NCBI GenBank assembly: GCA_015060485.1
Contig: SUYI01000033.1
Span: 1-43,226, forward strand
Direction of reading: 5' to 3'
From: Prevotella sp.
GTDB lineage: Bacteria; Bacteroidota; Bacteroidia; Bacteroidales; Bacteroidaceae
Length of the DNA: 43,226 bases
Shown: positions 25,586 to 34,241 of the stretch, piece after piece
Layout: the number at the start of each line of letters is the position of its first letter
Numbering within the stretch: position 1 is the stretch's first letter
The notes under the pieces: model-generated
Databases searched by the model: none
What the model was told of the DNA's origin: nothing
The model's input: only the letters and a program-made list of their open reading frames with translations
Position numbers and translations under genes: made by a program

Positions 25586-28321
25586 TTACTTCTTCTGAGC
25601 CTTGAGGGCTGCGAGAGACTCTTTCAGGGCAGCAATCTTCTCTTCCGAGTCGCTCTGCTTCTTGCGCTCCATAGCCACCACGGCCTCGGGGGCGTTCTGC
25701 ACGAAGCGCTCGTTGGAGAGTTTCTTCATGACACCCTGCAGGAATCCTTCGAGGTGCTGCAACTGGGCCTCCTGCTTCTCGATCTCAGCGTCGATGTCGA
25801 TCATGTTGCCCAGGGGAACAGCATATTCCGTCATGCCTACCATGAATGTGCTGGCGGTGCTGTCTTTCTCGCTGACAGGGGTAATGGCCTCCAAGTTTGC
25901 CATCTTGATGACGGCATCGCCATACTGGCCACCGAGCTGCGAGTTTACCACCTGCAGGGTCAGTTTCTCCTTGTTGGCAATATTCTTCTGGGCACGCACG
26001 GTGCGCACACCGCTAACCACCTGCTTCACCAGTTCCACATCGGCGAGAAGCTTTTCGTCCTCAGCGGCTATACCGCTGAGCACTAGACATTCGCGCATGA
26101 TGCTCTCGCCATCCTGGCGCTCGTAGAGAGCCTGCCACAACTCTTCCGTGATAAACGGCATGAAGGGGTGCAGCATCTTCAGCAGTTTGTCGAAGAAGCC
26201 AAGGGTGGCCTCGTAGGTCTGCGTGTTGATGGGCTGTTGCTGGCCGTCGATATAGGCGGGCTTCACCATTTCGAGATACCAGCCGGAGAATTCGTCCCAG
26301 AACAGTTTGTAGACAGCCATGAGGGCCTCCGAGATGCGGTATTTCGAGAACAGGTCGTCGAGTTCGGCGGCCACGGCTTTCAGCTTGGCGTCAAACCATT
26401 TCATAGCCAACTGCTCCGCACCGGTTTGTTCCATATCGTCGCTGACCTGCCAGCCTTTCACGAGGCGGAAAGCGTTCCATATCTTGTTGTTGAAGTTACG
26501 ACCCTGTTCGCAGAGCGCCTCGTCGAAGAGGATGTCGTTACCGGCAGGAGCTGAGAGCATCATACCCATGCGCACACCGTCGGCACCGAATTTCTCGATG
26601 AGTTCGATGGGGTCGGGGCTGTTGCCGAGCGACTTCGACATCTTACGACCCAGCTTGTCGCGGACGATACCCGTGAAGTAGACATTCTTGAAGGGGAACT
26701 TGCCCATATACTCCTCGCCAGCCATAATCATGCGGGCCACCCAGAAGAAGATGATGTCAGGAGCCGTCACCAGGTCGCTGGTGGGGTAGTAGTACGAGAT
26801 TTCCTCGTTGCCGGGGTCGTTGATGCCGTCGAACAGCGAGATGGGCCACAGCCACGATGAGAACCACGTGTCGAGGGCGTCCTCGTCCTGGCGGAGGTCA
26901 GCGAGCTGAAGGTTGCCATTGCCGCTTTCCTTGCGGGCCAGCTCCAGCGCCTCTTCAGCGGTCTCGGCGACGACGAAGCGTTCCCCTGCGACAGCATCGC
27001 CGGGCACCGGGCTGTCGTAGTAGTAGGCGGGGATGCGGTGACCCCACCACAGCTGACGGGAGATACACCAGTCCTGGATGTTCTCCAACCAGTTCTTGTA
27101 GGTGTTGACGTACTTCTGCGGATAGAAGTGCATCTCGCCCTCCATGACGGGCTTCAGGGCAATCTCTGCGAAGTGTTCCATCTTGAGGAACCACTGCAGC
27201 GAGAGACGTGGCTCGATGGCGGTGTCGGGGTTACGCTCGGAGTAGCCTACCTTGTTGGTATAGTCTTCTACCTTCTCCATGAGTCCGGCTTCCTGCAGGT
27301 CCTTGGTAATCTGCTTGCGGCAGGCGAAGCGGTCCATACCTACATAAAGCGGCGACTGCTCGGAGATGGTACCATCGGGGTTGAAGATGTCGATGGTTTC
27401 GAGATTGTGCGTCTTGCCCAGCATGTAGTCGTTGGTGTCGTGGGCAGGCGTGACCTTCAGACAGCCCGTACCGAACTCGATGTCGACGTAGCGGTCCTCG
27501 ATGACGGGGATGACGCGATTCACCAATGGTACGATGACCTTGCGGCCCTTGAGCCACTGGTTCTTCGGGTCCTTGGGGTTGATACACATAGCGGTATCGC
27601 CCATAATGGTCTCAGGACGCGTGGTGGCGACGACGGCGTAGTAGCCCTTTTCGTCTTTGTGGATGACGTTGCCTTCGCCGCTGACGGAATCAGCGGGTAC
27701 AGGACCGTCCACATAGTATTTCAGGTGGAACAGGTGGCTCTGCTCCTCTTTGTAGATGACCTCCTCGGTAGAGAGGGCGGTGAGGGCCTTGGGGTCCCAG
27801 TTCACCATGCGGAGCCCACGATAGATGTAGCCTTTGTTGTAGAGGTCGACGAAGACCTTGATGACGCTTTTGGAACGCTTCTCGTCCATGGTGAACGCCG
27901 TGCGGTCCCAGTCGCACGAGGCACCCAGGCGGCGCAACTGCTTCAGGATGATGCCTCCGTGCTCGTCGGTCCAGGCCCATGCATGCTTCAGGAATTCGTC
28001 GCGCGAGAGGTCACGCTTCTTGATGCCCTGCTCGGCAAGTTTCTTCACCACCTTGGCCTCGGTAGCTATCGAGGCATGGTCGGTGCCGGGAACCCACAGT
28101 GCGTTCTTGCCCTCCATGCGGGCACGACGAATCAGGATGTCCTGAATGGTGTTGTTCAACATGTGGCCCATGTGCAGCACACCCGTCACGTTGGGTGGCG
28201 GGATGACGATGGTGTAGGGCTGACGTCCATCGGGTTTCGAGGCGAACAACTTATTGTCCAGCCAATACTGATACCATTTCGATTCGACCTCTTTTGGGTC
28301 GTATTTGCTTGCTAATTCCAT
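25586..28321 (-). CDS. valS: Valyl-tRNA synthetase
   Basis: ValS charges tRNA-Val. This 911-residue protein has the class I HIGH-type motif in [16 protein letters not shown] (about residues 42-57), the editing domain ([17 protein letters not shown], then [16 protein letters not shown]), the KMSKS motif in [14 protein letters not shown] and a tRNA-binding C-terminal coiled coil (from about residue 840, rich in Glu/Lys/Leu). Full length and all catalytic landmarks are present. It is transcribed alone from a consensus promoter and ends at a strong bidirectional terminator. Confidence 0.97.
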   Translation of the reverse strand: MELASKYDPKEVESKWYQYWLDNKLFASKPDGRQPYTIVIPPPNVTGVLHMGHMLNNTIQDILIRRARMEGKNALWVPGTDHASIATEAKVVKKLAEQGIKKRDLSRDEFLKHAWAWTDEHGGIILKQLRRLGASCDWDRTAFTMDEKRSKSVIKVFVDLYNKGYIYRGLRMVNWDPKALTALSTEEVIYKEEQSHLFHLKYYVDGPVPADSVSGEGNVIHKDEKGYYAVVATTRPETIMGDTAMCINPKDPKNQWLKGRKVIVPLVNRVIPVIEDRYVDIEFGTGCLKVTPAHDTNDYMLGKTHNLETIDIFNPDGTISEQSPLYVGMDRFACRKQITKDLQEAGLMEKVEDYTNKVGYSERNPDTAIEPRLSLQWFLKMEHFAEIALKPVMEGEMHFYPQKYVNTYKNWLENIQDWCISRQLWWGHRIPAYYYDSPVPGDAVAGERFVVAETAEEALELARKESGNGNLQLADLRQDEDALDTWFSSWLWPISLFDGINDPGNEEISYYYPTSDLVTAPDIIFFWVARMIMAGEEYMGKFPFKNVYFTGIVRDKLGRKMSKSLGNSPDPIELIEKFGADGVRMGMMLSAPAGNDILFDEALCEQGRNFNNKIWNAFRLVKGWQVSDDMEQTGAEQLAMKWFDAKLKAVAAELDDLFSKYRISEALMAVYKLFWDEFSGWYLEMVKPAYIDGQQQPINTQTYEATLGFFDKLLKMLHPFMPFITEELWQALYERQDGESIMRECLVLSGIAAEDEKLLADVELVKQVVSGVRTVRAQKNIANKEKLTLQVVNSQLGGQYGDAVIKMANLEAITPVSEKDSTASTFMVGMTEYAVPLGNMIDIDAEIEKQEAQLQHLEGFLQGVMKKLSNERFVQNAPEAVVAMERKKQSDSEEKIAALKESLAALKAQKK

Positions 28322-28343
28322 AACCTATTTATAAAATTGGGTG

Positions 28344-28375
28344 CAAAGGTACGAATAAACGAGCGAAAAACCAAA
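28344..28375 (-). promoter_or_regulatory. Promoter for valS
   Basis: On the minus strand: TTTG at 28375-28372, a 20-base spacer, and TACCTTTG at 28351-28344, an exact consensus match 22 bases upstream of the valS start. Confidence 0.8.
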
Positions 28376-28388
28376 AAAAAAATACGAA

Positions 28389-28403
28389 ACTACCATTGGT
28401 AGT
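28389..28403. promoter_or_regulatory. Palindrome between valS and mazG promoters (possible operator)
   Basis: ACTACCA (28389-28395), T, TGGTAGT (28397-28403): a perfect inverted repeat with 7-bp arms, covering the place where the mazG -33 element would lie. A protein-binding role is inference. Confidence 0.4.
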
Positions 28404-28417
28404 TCGAAAAAAATTCA

Positions 28418-28425
28418 TACCTTTG
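28418..28425 (+). promoter_or_regulatory. Promoter -7 box for mazG
   Basis: TACCTTTG matches the consensus and ends only 9 bases before the ATG at 28435, implying a very short leader. It rules out the in-frame ATG at 28396 as the start. Confidence 0.65.
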
Positions 28426-28434
28426 CAGGTAGCT

Positions 28435-29244
28435 ATGGAAAGAAAGCATACTAGAGAAGAAAAAATGGAGGCCTTCGGGCGTTTGTTGGATGTGATGGAC
28501 CGTTTGCGCGAAGAATGCCCTTGGGACCGAAAACAGACGAACGAGTCGCTGCGTGCAAATACCATTGAAGAGACCTACGAACTCTGTGAGGCCCTGATAC
28601 GCGACGACCAGCGTGAAATCTGCAAGGAGCTGGGCGACGTGCTGCTGCATATCGTGTTCTACGGCAGGATAGGCGAGGAGAAAGGACAATTCGATATTGC
28701 CGACATCTGCAACAAACTGTGCGACAAGCTGATTTTCCGTCATCCGCACGTCTATGGCGAGGCTGTTGCCAAGGATGCCGAGCAGGTGCTGGAGAGCTGG
28801 GAGCAGATTAAGCTGAAAGAGAAGGACGGCAACAAAACGGTGCTCTCGGGTGTTCCCTCGGCATTGCCCTCGCTGATTAAGGCCTATCGCGTGCAGGACA
28901 AGGCGCGCAATGTGGGTTTCGACTGGGAAGACAAGCAGGACGTATGGGCCAAGGTGCGTGAAGAGCTGGGTGAGCTGGAGGCGGAACTGCGCCGTGACGA
29001 CAAGGAAAAATCCGAACAAGAATTGGGCGATTTCCTGTTCTCGGTCATCAATGCCGCCCGTCTGTATAAGCTGAATCCGGACAACGCGTTGGAGAAGACC
29101 AACCAGAAGTTCATCCGTCGCTTTAACTACATAGAACAGCATAGTATCCGCGTAGGAAGGCCGCTGAAGGATATGACGCTGGAGGAGATGGATGCCTTGT
29201 GGAACGAGGCGAAAGCATTGGAAAAAGAAACAAATAACAAATAA
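28435..29244 (+). CDS. mazG: MazG nucleoside triphosphate pyrophosphohydrolase
   Basis: MazG hydrolyses (d)NTPs to monophosphate and pyrophosphate, a house-cleaning role in the cytoplasm. The chosen start gives 269 residues and two tandem MazG domains: the first with CPWDRKQTNESLRANTIEETYEL and ELGDVLLHIVFY, the second with EELGELEAELRRDD and ELGDFLFSVINAARL. The metal-binding EExxE and ExxD patterns are visible in both. The longer in-frame ATG at 28396 lies upstream of a -7 box. It is first in a likely operon with a lipoprotein gene and RNase Z (12-base gaps). Confidence 0.92.
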   Translation: MERKHTREEKMEAFGRLLDVMDRLREECPWDRKQTNESLRANTIEETYELCEALIRDDQREICKELGDVLLHIVFYGRIGEEKGQFDIADICNKLCDKLIFRHPHVYGEAVAKDAEQVLESWEQIKLKEKDGNKTVLSGVPSALPSLIKAYRVQDKARNVGFDWEDKQDVWAKVREELGELEAELRRDDKEKSEQELGDFLFSVINAARLYKLNPDNALEKTNQKFIRRFNYIEQHSIRVGRPLKDMTLEEMDALWNEAKALEKETNNK

Positions 29245-29256
29245 GAATATAAAGAT

Positions 29257-29916
29257 ATGAAAAAACTTGCTATTTTTGTCGTCGTGTCAGCTGTTGTGAT
29301 GTTCTTGGCAGCATGTGGTGGGAAAACGGAGAAAGTTCCCTTTGACAATGGCGATTCTGCCGATGTGGCCAATGCCGATCCCACCATCTATGGCGTATGT
29401 GCCGAGGGAACGGCCATGAATACCTTACAGTTGATTACTGATATGGGCGACACCCTGTCGTTCGACTTGTCGACGGCTCAGGAGAACAATCAGGTGTTTG
29501 GCGGCATGCATGTGGGTGACCGCATGGCTGTTATTCCTGATGCCAACAAGGATACTGCCCTGATAGTCATCAATCAGGCCACACTGCTTGGCAACTGGGT
29601 GATGCCTAACCCCTTGGACGGTTCCGACGAGGTCGGCATCTCGATCAAGGAAGGTGGTATTGCCGAGGGTATCCAACAGAGCACCATCGTTTACCGCACC
29701 TGGCGCCTGATACGTGGTAAGCTGGAGATTGTGATGATGCGTGAAGGCGGAAGCGAGGAAGACGAGACCTATCTTTACGACATCGTGAAGCTGGGCGCCG
29801 ACTCGCTAATCTACAAAGATGGTGAGGAAACGTTCGAATACAGTCGTCAGCGCCCCAAGGAGGAATACGGAAAGGAAATCCAGCTGGAGGATTCGCAGAA
29901 CGAATTCTTCCTGTAA
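29257..29916 (+). CDS. Lipocalin-like lipoprotein of unknown function
   Basis: The 219-residue product has a lipoprotein signal (AVVMFLAAC, lipidated Cys20). The mature part starts with a short acidic linker and continues with a beta-strand-rich body: one segment (LGNWVMPNPLDGSDEVGISI and STIVYRTWRLIRGKLEIVMM) resembles the lipocalin-like proteins common in Bacteroidetes. The function is unknown. It lies between mazG and rnz with 12-base spacers on each side, so it is co-transcribed with two nucleic-acid housekeeping genes; that neighbourhood does not point to a specific job. Confidence 0.75.
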   Translation: MKKLAIFVVVSAVVMFLAACGGKTEKVPFDNGDSADVANADPTIYGVCAEGTAMNTLQLITDMGDTLSFDLSTAQENNQVFGGMHVGDRMAVIPDANKDTALIVINQATLLGNWVMPNPLDGSDEVGISIKEGGIAEGIQQSTIVYRTWRLIRGKLEIVMMREGGSEEDETYLYDIVKLGADSLIYKDGEETFEYSRQRPKEEYGKEIQLEDSQNEFFL

Positions 29917-29928
29917 ACGCTGTCTGCC

Positions 29929-30843
29929 TTGGAACCTTTCAGAGTACATATTTTAGGTTGCGGCAGTGCGTTGCCCACCCCTCGCCACTATGCTTCGGCA
30001 CAAGTGGTCGAGGTGAGGGGTAAGCTGTTTCTGGTGGACTGCGGGGAAGGCACTCAGGTGCAGCTGCGCCGCTCACACATCCGTTTTACCAAGATCAGTG
30101 CTGTCTTCATTAGCCATCTGCATGGAGATCATTGCTTTGGACTGATCGGTATGCTCAGCACCTTCGGACTGCTGGGGCGCACAGCCCGTCTGGCCATTTA
30201 CGCCCCTGGTGATTTAGAGGAGATGTTGCGACAGCAGATGCGGATGTTCTGCCACGATTTCGACTACGAAGTCGATTTCCATGCGGTGGATACCAGCCAG
30301 CAGCAGGTGGTCTACGAAGACCGTTCGCTGACGGTGGAGACTGTCCCCTTGGAACACAGGATGCCCTGTTGCGGATACATCTTCCGCGAAAAGCCCCAGC
30401 TGCCGCATATCCGTCGCGACATGGTGGACTTCTACGGCATTCCCATCAGTCAGATGAACAATATCAAGGCTGGAGCCGACTGGACGACAGCCGAGGGAGA
30501 GATGGTCGAGAACCAGCGGCTGGTAACGCCTGCCGAGGCTCCCCGGGCTTATGCCTATTGCAGCGACACCCGTTATATCCCCATCTTGCACGAACGGCTG
30601 AAAGGCGTGACGACGCTGTACCATGAGAGTACGTACGGAGAGGATAACCTGTTGTTGGCCGAGAAGTATTATCATTCTACCGCCCGTCAGGCGGCACAGG
30701 TGGCTCGCGATGCGGGTGCCGGACAGCTGTTGCTGGGGCATTATTCGTCGCGTTATGAAGACGAAAGCGTGTTGCTTCGCGAGGCGCAGGAAGTGTTCCC
30801 GAATGTCCGTTTGACTGACGAACAGGCCGTTTTTGATGTATAA
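29929..30843 (+). CDS. rnz: Ribonuclease Z
   Basis: RNase Z is a metallo-beta-lactamase-fold nuclease that trims tRNA 3' ends, which matters here since tRNA-Ser in this window lacks an encoded CCA. The motif HLHGDH at residues 63-68 supplies the zinc ligands; other landmarks are LVDCGEGTQVQLRR near residue 35, EHRMPCCGYIF near 144 and LGHYSSRY near the C-terminus. At 304 residues it has the expected length. The start is a TTG at 29929 (protein begins MEPFRVHILGCGSALP), the only candidate that gives the family's usual N-terminus. Confidence 0.92.
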   Translation: MEPFRVHILGCGSALPTPRHYASAQVVEVRGKLFLVDCGEGTQVQLRRSHIRFTKISAVFISHLHGDHCFGLIGMLSTFGLLGRTARLAIYAPGDLEEMLRQQMRMFCHDFDYEVDFHAVDTSQQQVVYEDRSLTVETVPLEHRMPCCGYIFREKPQLPHIRRDMVDFYGIPISQMNNIKAGADWTTAEGEMVENQRLVTPAEAPRAYAYCSDTRYIPILHERLKGVTTLYHESTYGEDNLLLAEKYYHSTARQAAQVARDAGAGQLLLGHYSSRYEDESVLLREAQEVFPNVRLTDEQAVFDV

Positions 30844-30865
30844 AATGAAATTTTATGCCCAAAAA

Positions 30866-30897
30866 TTTGGAATTATCAAAAAAACTTCGTACTTTTG
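30866..30897 (+). promoter_or_regulatory. Promoter for the envelope operon
   Basis: TTTG at 30866-30869, a 20-base spacer, and TACTTTTG at 30890-30897, an exact consensus match 25 bases before the ATG at 30922. The frame's earlier ATG at 30895 overlaps the -7 box and is unlikely to be used. Confidence 0.8.
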
Positions 30898-30921
30898 CAC
30901 AAACTATATAGTATTTTGCTT

Positions 30922-31236
30922 ATGATTAAAAGACTACTCATATTCTCCGTTGCAATGTCAGTGATGCTTTCTGCGCCTGTTTTTGTGCAGGCTGCCGAGG
31001 CTGAATGGATGCAGCAGGAGCAGACAATGGACGACGACATCAGCATCTCTGTCAACGGCCAGTGGGTGACCATCAACGGTGCTCAGGGCTTGACACTGGA
31101 GGTTGTCTCACTGACGGGTCGTCTTGTCAAAACAGTAAAGATCGAGAGTCCTGCTCAACGCATAGAACTTAACGTACCTAAAGGTTGTTACATTTTGAAG
31201 ATAGGCAAAGTGGTAAGAAAGGTTGCCGTTCGTTAA
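30922..31236 (+). CDS. Small secreted protein resembling a stand-alone T9SS C-terminal domain
   Basis: The product is about 104 residues: a signal peptide (IKRLLIFSVAMSVMLSAPVFVQA), a short acidic linker (EQTMDDD), and about 60 residues that look like the type A sorting domain of the type IX secretion system: ISVNGQWVTINGAQ, LEVVSLTGRLVKTVKI, LNVPKGCYILKIGKVVRKVAVR. Normally this domain sits at the end of a large cargo protein; here there is no cargo. It could be a mini-substrate or an adhesin-like small protein, or the resemblance may be structural only. It is first in a five-gene run with an L,D-transpeptidase and a sigma factor. Confidence 0.65.
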   Translation: MIKRLLIFSVAMSVMLSAPVFVQAAEAEWMQQEQTMDDDISISVNGQWVTINGAQGLTLEVVSLTGRLVKTVKIESPAQRIELNVPKGCYILKIGKVVRKVAVR

Positions 31237-32780
31237 CAGCCCTCTTATCATTCTTGTTGCTCCTCCTCGCGGGGTGTGACAGTCACGTACATAAGGATAG
31301 AGAGATTACAATGGAGGCGTTTTCTGATATGAAGACGCCTGCCTTTGTTTTAAGTGCTCCCGAAATCCGCCAGCAACTGGCTGCAATGGCCGGTGCCGAT
31401 GGTGGGAAGACGGAAGCCGACCATGAGGTCCGCAAGTACTACAAACAGGACCATGCCCCGATACTGTGGGTGGATGCTGCGGGCGTTGACCAGCGTGCCG
31501 ACTCGTTGCTGGCATGGCTGCATCAGCTGGGCGAGATAGGCTTGTCGGAACAGGCTTTTGGCGTGAAGGCCATCGAGAATGACTTGAACATCTTCCGCAG
31601 CCTAGGCTTCGACGACGACAAGAACACGGCAAGTCGGGTGGCAGCACGGCTGGAATATCGTTTGACGAAGGCTTGTATGCGTTATTGCTACGGACAGCGT
31701 TTTGGATTCGTGAATCCCCATCGTACGCTGAACAAGTTGGATATAGAAAAGCAGGACACCGTGCGTCGGTACGTGAAATATCGCGGCTTGTTCGATGTCG
31801 ATATCGATAGCCCCGACGACCACTATGCCTCATCGCTGGCCAGCAAGATAGCGGGCGACAGCATAGCAGGCTATCTGCGCGAGATACAACCCCGGGACGC
31901 ATTCTACCAGCGGTTGAAGTCGATGCTTCCTCAGGCCTCTACGCCTGAGCAGCGTCAGCGCATCATGGTCAATATGGAGCGTTGTCGTTGGCGTCGCCAT
32001 CAGCCCATAGCCACCGAGGGCAAGCGTATTGTGGTCAATATTCCAGCCTTCCACCTGTATGCCTTCAGCCCGCAGGAGACGCTCGATATGCGTGTGGTCT
32101 GTGGCGGTGTGAATACCAAGACGCCCCAGCTGTCTAGCAACATAGAGTGGATGGAGGCTAATCCACAGTGGGTTATTCCCACGAGTATCATTGAGAACGA
32201 GGTGGCGCGACGTGCCGGCGACTCGGCCTATTTCGCACGAAACCGCTACAACATTGTCGACAAGTCCTCTGGACAGACTTTGGATGCCAGTCAGGTGTCG
32301 CGTCAGATGCTGCTCAGCGGCAAGTATCGCATTGCCCAGAAGGGTGGGACGGGCAACTCCCTGGGACGTATCGTGTTCCGATTCAAGAACAGCTTCTCCG
32401 TATTTCTTCACGACACCTCGACCCCCGGTGCCTTTCAGCGCGACACCAGAGCATTGTCGCATGGATGTGTCCGTGTGTCGAAGCCCTTCGAACTGGCTCG
32501 CTTCGTGCTCGACAGCCCTGACGAATGGCTCCTGGACCGTATCCGTATTGCCATGGGGATGACGCCGGAGACTGAGCAGGGACAGCAGTGGCTTCACTCG
32601 CATCCCGACCCCGAGTCACACAACAAGATTATCGGCTATATTCCCGTAACGCCTCGCGTACCTCTTTTTATTATATATTACACCTTGTGGCCCGATGAGG
32701 CAGGGGTATTACAGACGTGGCCCGATGTCTATGGTTACGACAAAGTGATGTGGAACCAACTGAAAACTTTCGTGGAATGA
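31185..32780 (+). CDS. L,D-transpeptidase (YkuD fold, LdtD/YcbB-like), probable lipoprotein
   Basis: L,D-transpeptidases make 3-3 crosslinks in peptidoglycan or tether proteins to it, in the periplasm. The catalytic motif is SHGCVRVSKP with Cys428 as nucleophile and His426 in the same motif; VFLHDTSTPGAFQRD precedes it. The N-terminal half (about residues 45-250) resembles the scaffold domain of LdtD-type enzymes. A lipoprotein signal is visible (LLSFLLLLLAGC). Only a TTG at 31185 provides a basic N-region before it, so I list that start; it overlaps the previous gene by 52 bases. The stop codon overlaps the sigma-factor start (ATGA). Confidence 0.88.
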   Translation: MLHFEDRQSGKKGCRSLTALLSFLLLLLAGCDSHVHKDREITMEAFSDMKTPAFVLSAPEIRQQLAAMAGADGGKTEADHEVRKYYKQDHAPILWVDAAGVDQRADSLLAWLHQLGEIGLSEQAFGVKAIENDLNIFRSLGFDDDKNTASRVAARLEYRLTKACMRYCYGQRFGFVNPHRTLNKLDIEKQDTVRRYVKYRGLFDVDIDSPDDHYASSLASKIAGDSIAGYLREIQPRDAFYQRLKSMLPQASTPEQRQRIMVNMERCRWRRHQPIATEGKRIVVNIPAFHLYAFSPQETLDMRVVCGGVNTKTPQLSSNIEWMEANPQWVIPTSIIENEVARRAGDSAYFARNRYNIVDKSSGQTLDASQVSRQMLLSGKYRIAQKGGTGNSLGRIVFRFKNSFSVFLHDTSTPGAFQRDTRALSHGCVRVSKPFELARFVLDSPDEWLLDRIRIAMGMTPETEQGQQWLHSHPDPESHNKIIGYIPVTPRVPLFIIYYTLWPDEAGVLQTWPDVYGYDKVMWNQLKTFVE

Positions 32781-33328
32781 CAAAGCAAGAAGAACAACAG
32801 CTGATGCAGCAACTGTCGGATCCCACGAAACAGCGTAAGGCGTTCGAGCAGGTAGTACGCGAGTATGGCGAACAGCTCTACTGGCAGATTCGTCGAATGG
32901 TGCTCACCCACGAAGATGCCGACGACGTCCTTCAGAACGTGTTTATCAAGGCATGGAGCCATTTGGACGATTTCCATCAGGATTCGCGCCTGTCGACCTG
33001 GCTGTATCGTATTGCGGTCAACGAGAGTCTCGATTTCCTGCGCAAACAGAAAAACAACAGCATGATTCATACCGACGATGTGGAAAGCGGAGTGGCTAAC
33101 ATGCTCGTTGCCGACAACTATTTCGACGGCGACGAGACGCAGGCTTTGCTGCAGGAAGCCATCAGCCAACTGCCCGAGGTCCAGCGCACCGTCTTCACCT
33201 TGCGCTATTACGACGAGATGAAATACAGCGAAATCAGCCAGCTGCTGAAGACCTCCGAAGGGGCGCTAAAGGCCTCCTATCATATTGCGGTGAAAAAGAT
33301 TTCAGAATTTTTTAAGCACCGCGATTAA
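32777..33328 (+). CDS. ECF-type RNA polymerase sigma factor
   Basis: The protein is about 183 residues with region 2 (AFEQVVREYGEQLYWQIRRMVLTHEDADDVLQNVFIKAW, then LSTWLYRIAVNESLDFLRKQ) and region 4 (LPEVQRTVFTLRYYDEMKYSEISQLL, then ASYHIAVKKI). The start is set at the ATG overlapping the transpeptidase stop codon; the frame continues upstream but those residues read through the other gene. ECF sigma factors direct RNA polymerase to stress or envelope genes and are usually held by a membrane anti-sigma factor. The next gene encodes a small membrane protein fitting that role. Confidence 0.9.
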   Translation: MTKQEEQQLMQQLSDPTKQRKAFEQVVREYGEQLYWQIRRMVLTHEDADDVLQNVFIKAWSHLDDFHQDSRLSTWLYRIAVNESLDFLRKQKNNSMIHTDDVESGVANMLVADNYFDGDETQALLQEAISQLPEVQRTVFTLRYYDEMKYSEISQLLKTSEGALKASYHIAVKKISEFFKHRD

Positions 33329-33372
33329 ACCATTTACAAAAAGAATCGTCATATCAAAAAATAAGGCAAAAA

Positions 33373-33771
33373 ATGAACTACGAAGACAAGGAAATTCAAG
33401 AGCGTTTTGGTAAGGACAATCCTTTCCGGGTGCCAGCAGGTTATTTCGACCAGCTCACCGAGCGGGTGATGTCTCAATTGCCTGAGCGCGAGCAGCAGGC
33501 CGAGCAGATCTCGCTGACGGAGCATCGTTCGAAGAGTCGCCGGGTGGCTCTGCGTCCGTGGCTCTATGCAGCAGCATGCACTGTTGCCGCTGTCGTCATG
33601 GGTATTACTTTCTATTCCCATGAGTCTGCAGAGGAACAGCATCTTGCTTCGACAGCCAACACCACTACTCCTGCTACCAACACAGATAGTCAGTATATCG
33701 ACGAGGCTGCTGACTATGTGATGCTTGACAATGCCGAGATTTACGCTTGTCTGGCAGAGTCGGAACTATAA
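33373..33771 (+). CDS. Probable anti-sigma factor, single-pass membrane protein
   Basis: This 132-residue protein has a cytoplasmic N-terminal part with the FRVPAGYFDQLTERVM motif often seen next to ECF sigma genes in Bacteroidetes, one membrane helix (about 62-80: PWLYAAACTVAAVVMGITFY), and a short threonine-rich outer tail. Arrangement and topology fit a sigma partner, but there is no recognisable zinc motif, so the anti-sigma role is inferred. It sits 44 bases after the sigma gene and 11 bases before a small Spy/CpxP-like gene. Confidence 0.65.
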   Translation: MNYEDKEIQERFGKDNPFRVPAGYFDQLTERVMSQLPEREQQAEQISLTEHRSKSRRVALRPWLYAAACTVAAVVMGITFYSHESAEEQHLASTANTTTPATNTDSQYIDEAADYVMLDNAEIYACLAESEL

Positions 33772-33782
33772 AAAGAAATGAT

Positions 33783-34241
33783 ATGAAGAGATGCACCGTT
33801 ATTCTGTTCAGCTTGCTGATGACATTGATAGTCAGTGCTCAGGATCATAAGAAGTTCTCGCCCAAGAAGTTCCAGGCCGATCTTGAGGATTTCATCACGC
33901 GTGAAGCACACTTCGACCAGCAGGAGGCCGCCAAGTTCTTCCCTCTGCTGCGCGAACTGCAGGCCAAGCAGCGTGCCATCTATGGCCGTATGCGTCAGAC
34001 TCCCAAGCCTGGCGACGATGCCAAATGTGCAGAAGCAATCGGTGAATGGGATAAGGCCAATATCGAACTCAAGCAGCTCGCTCAGCAGTATCACAAGAAG
34101 ATGATGCAGGTCGTGCCTGCCTCCAAACTATTCGATGCCATCATGGCCGAAAGCCGTTTCCACCGTAAGATGATGAAGGGCTGGCGTGACCAGAACGCGC
34201 CGTTCCCGTCTAGCGGGAAGTCGAAGGACAAACGTCGCTGA
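33783..34241 (+). CDS. Spy/CpxP-like small periplasmic protein
   Basis: After a signal peptide (ILFSLLMTLIVSAQ), the mature protein (about 130 residues) is almost entirely charged helix: FQADLEDFITREAHFDQQEAAKFFPLLRELQAKQRAIYGRM, then KANIELKQLAQQYHKKMMQVVPASKLFDAIMAESRFHRKMM. Such all-helical proteins beside ECF sigma genes resemble the Spy/CpxP family of periplasmic chaperones and stress sensors. The start is ATG 33783. Its last 32 bases overlap the convergent nth gene, which is unusual and may couple their expression through antisense RNA. Confidence 0.6.
   Translation: MKRCTVILFSLLMTLIVSAQDHKKFSPKKFQADLEDFITREAHFDQQEAAKFFPLLRELQAKQRAIYGRMRQTPKPGDDAKCAEAIGEWDKANIELKQLAQQYHKKMMQVVPASKLFDAIMAESRFHRKMMKGWRDQNAPFPSSGKSKDKRR

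Noticed and set aside
27038..28315. 425-codon frame on the plus strand
   Set aside because: Antisense shadow of valS.
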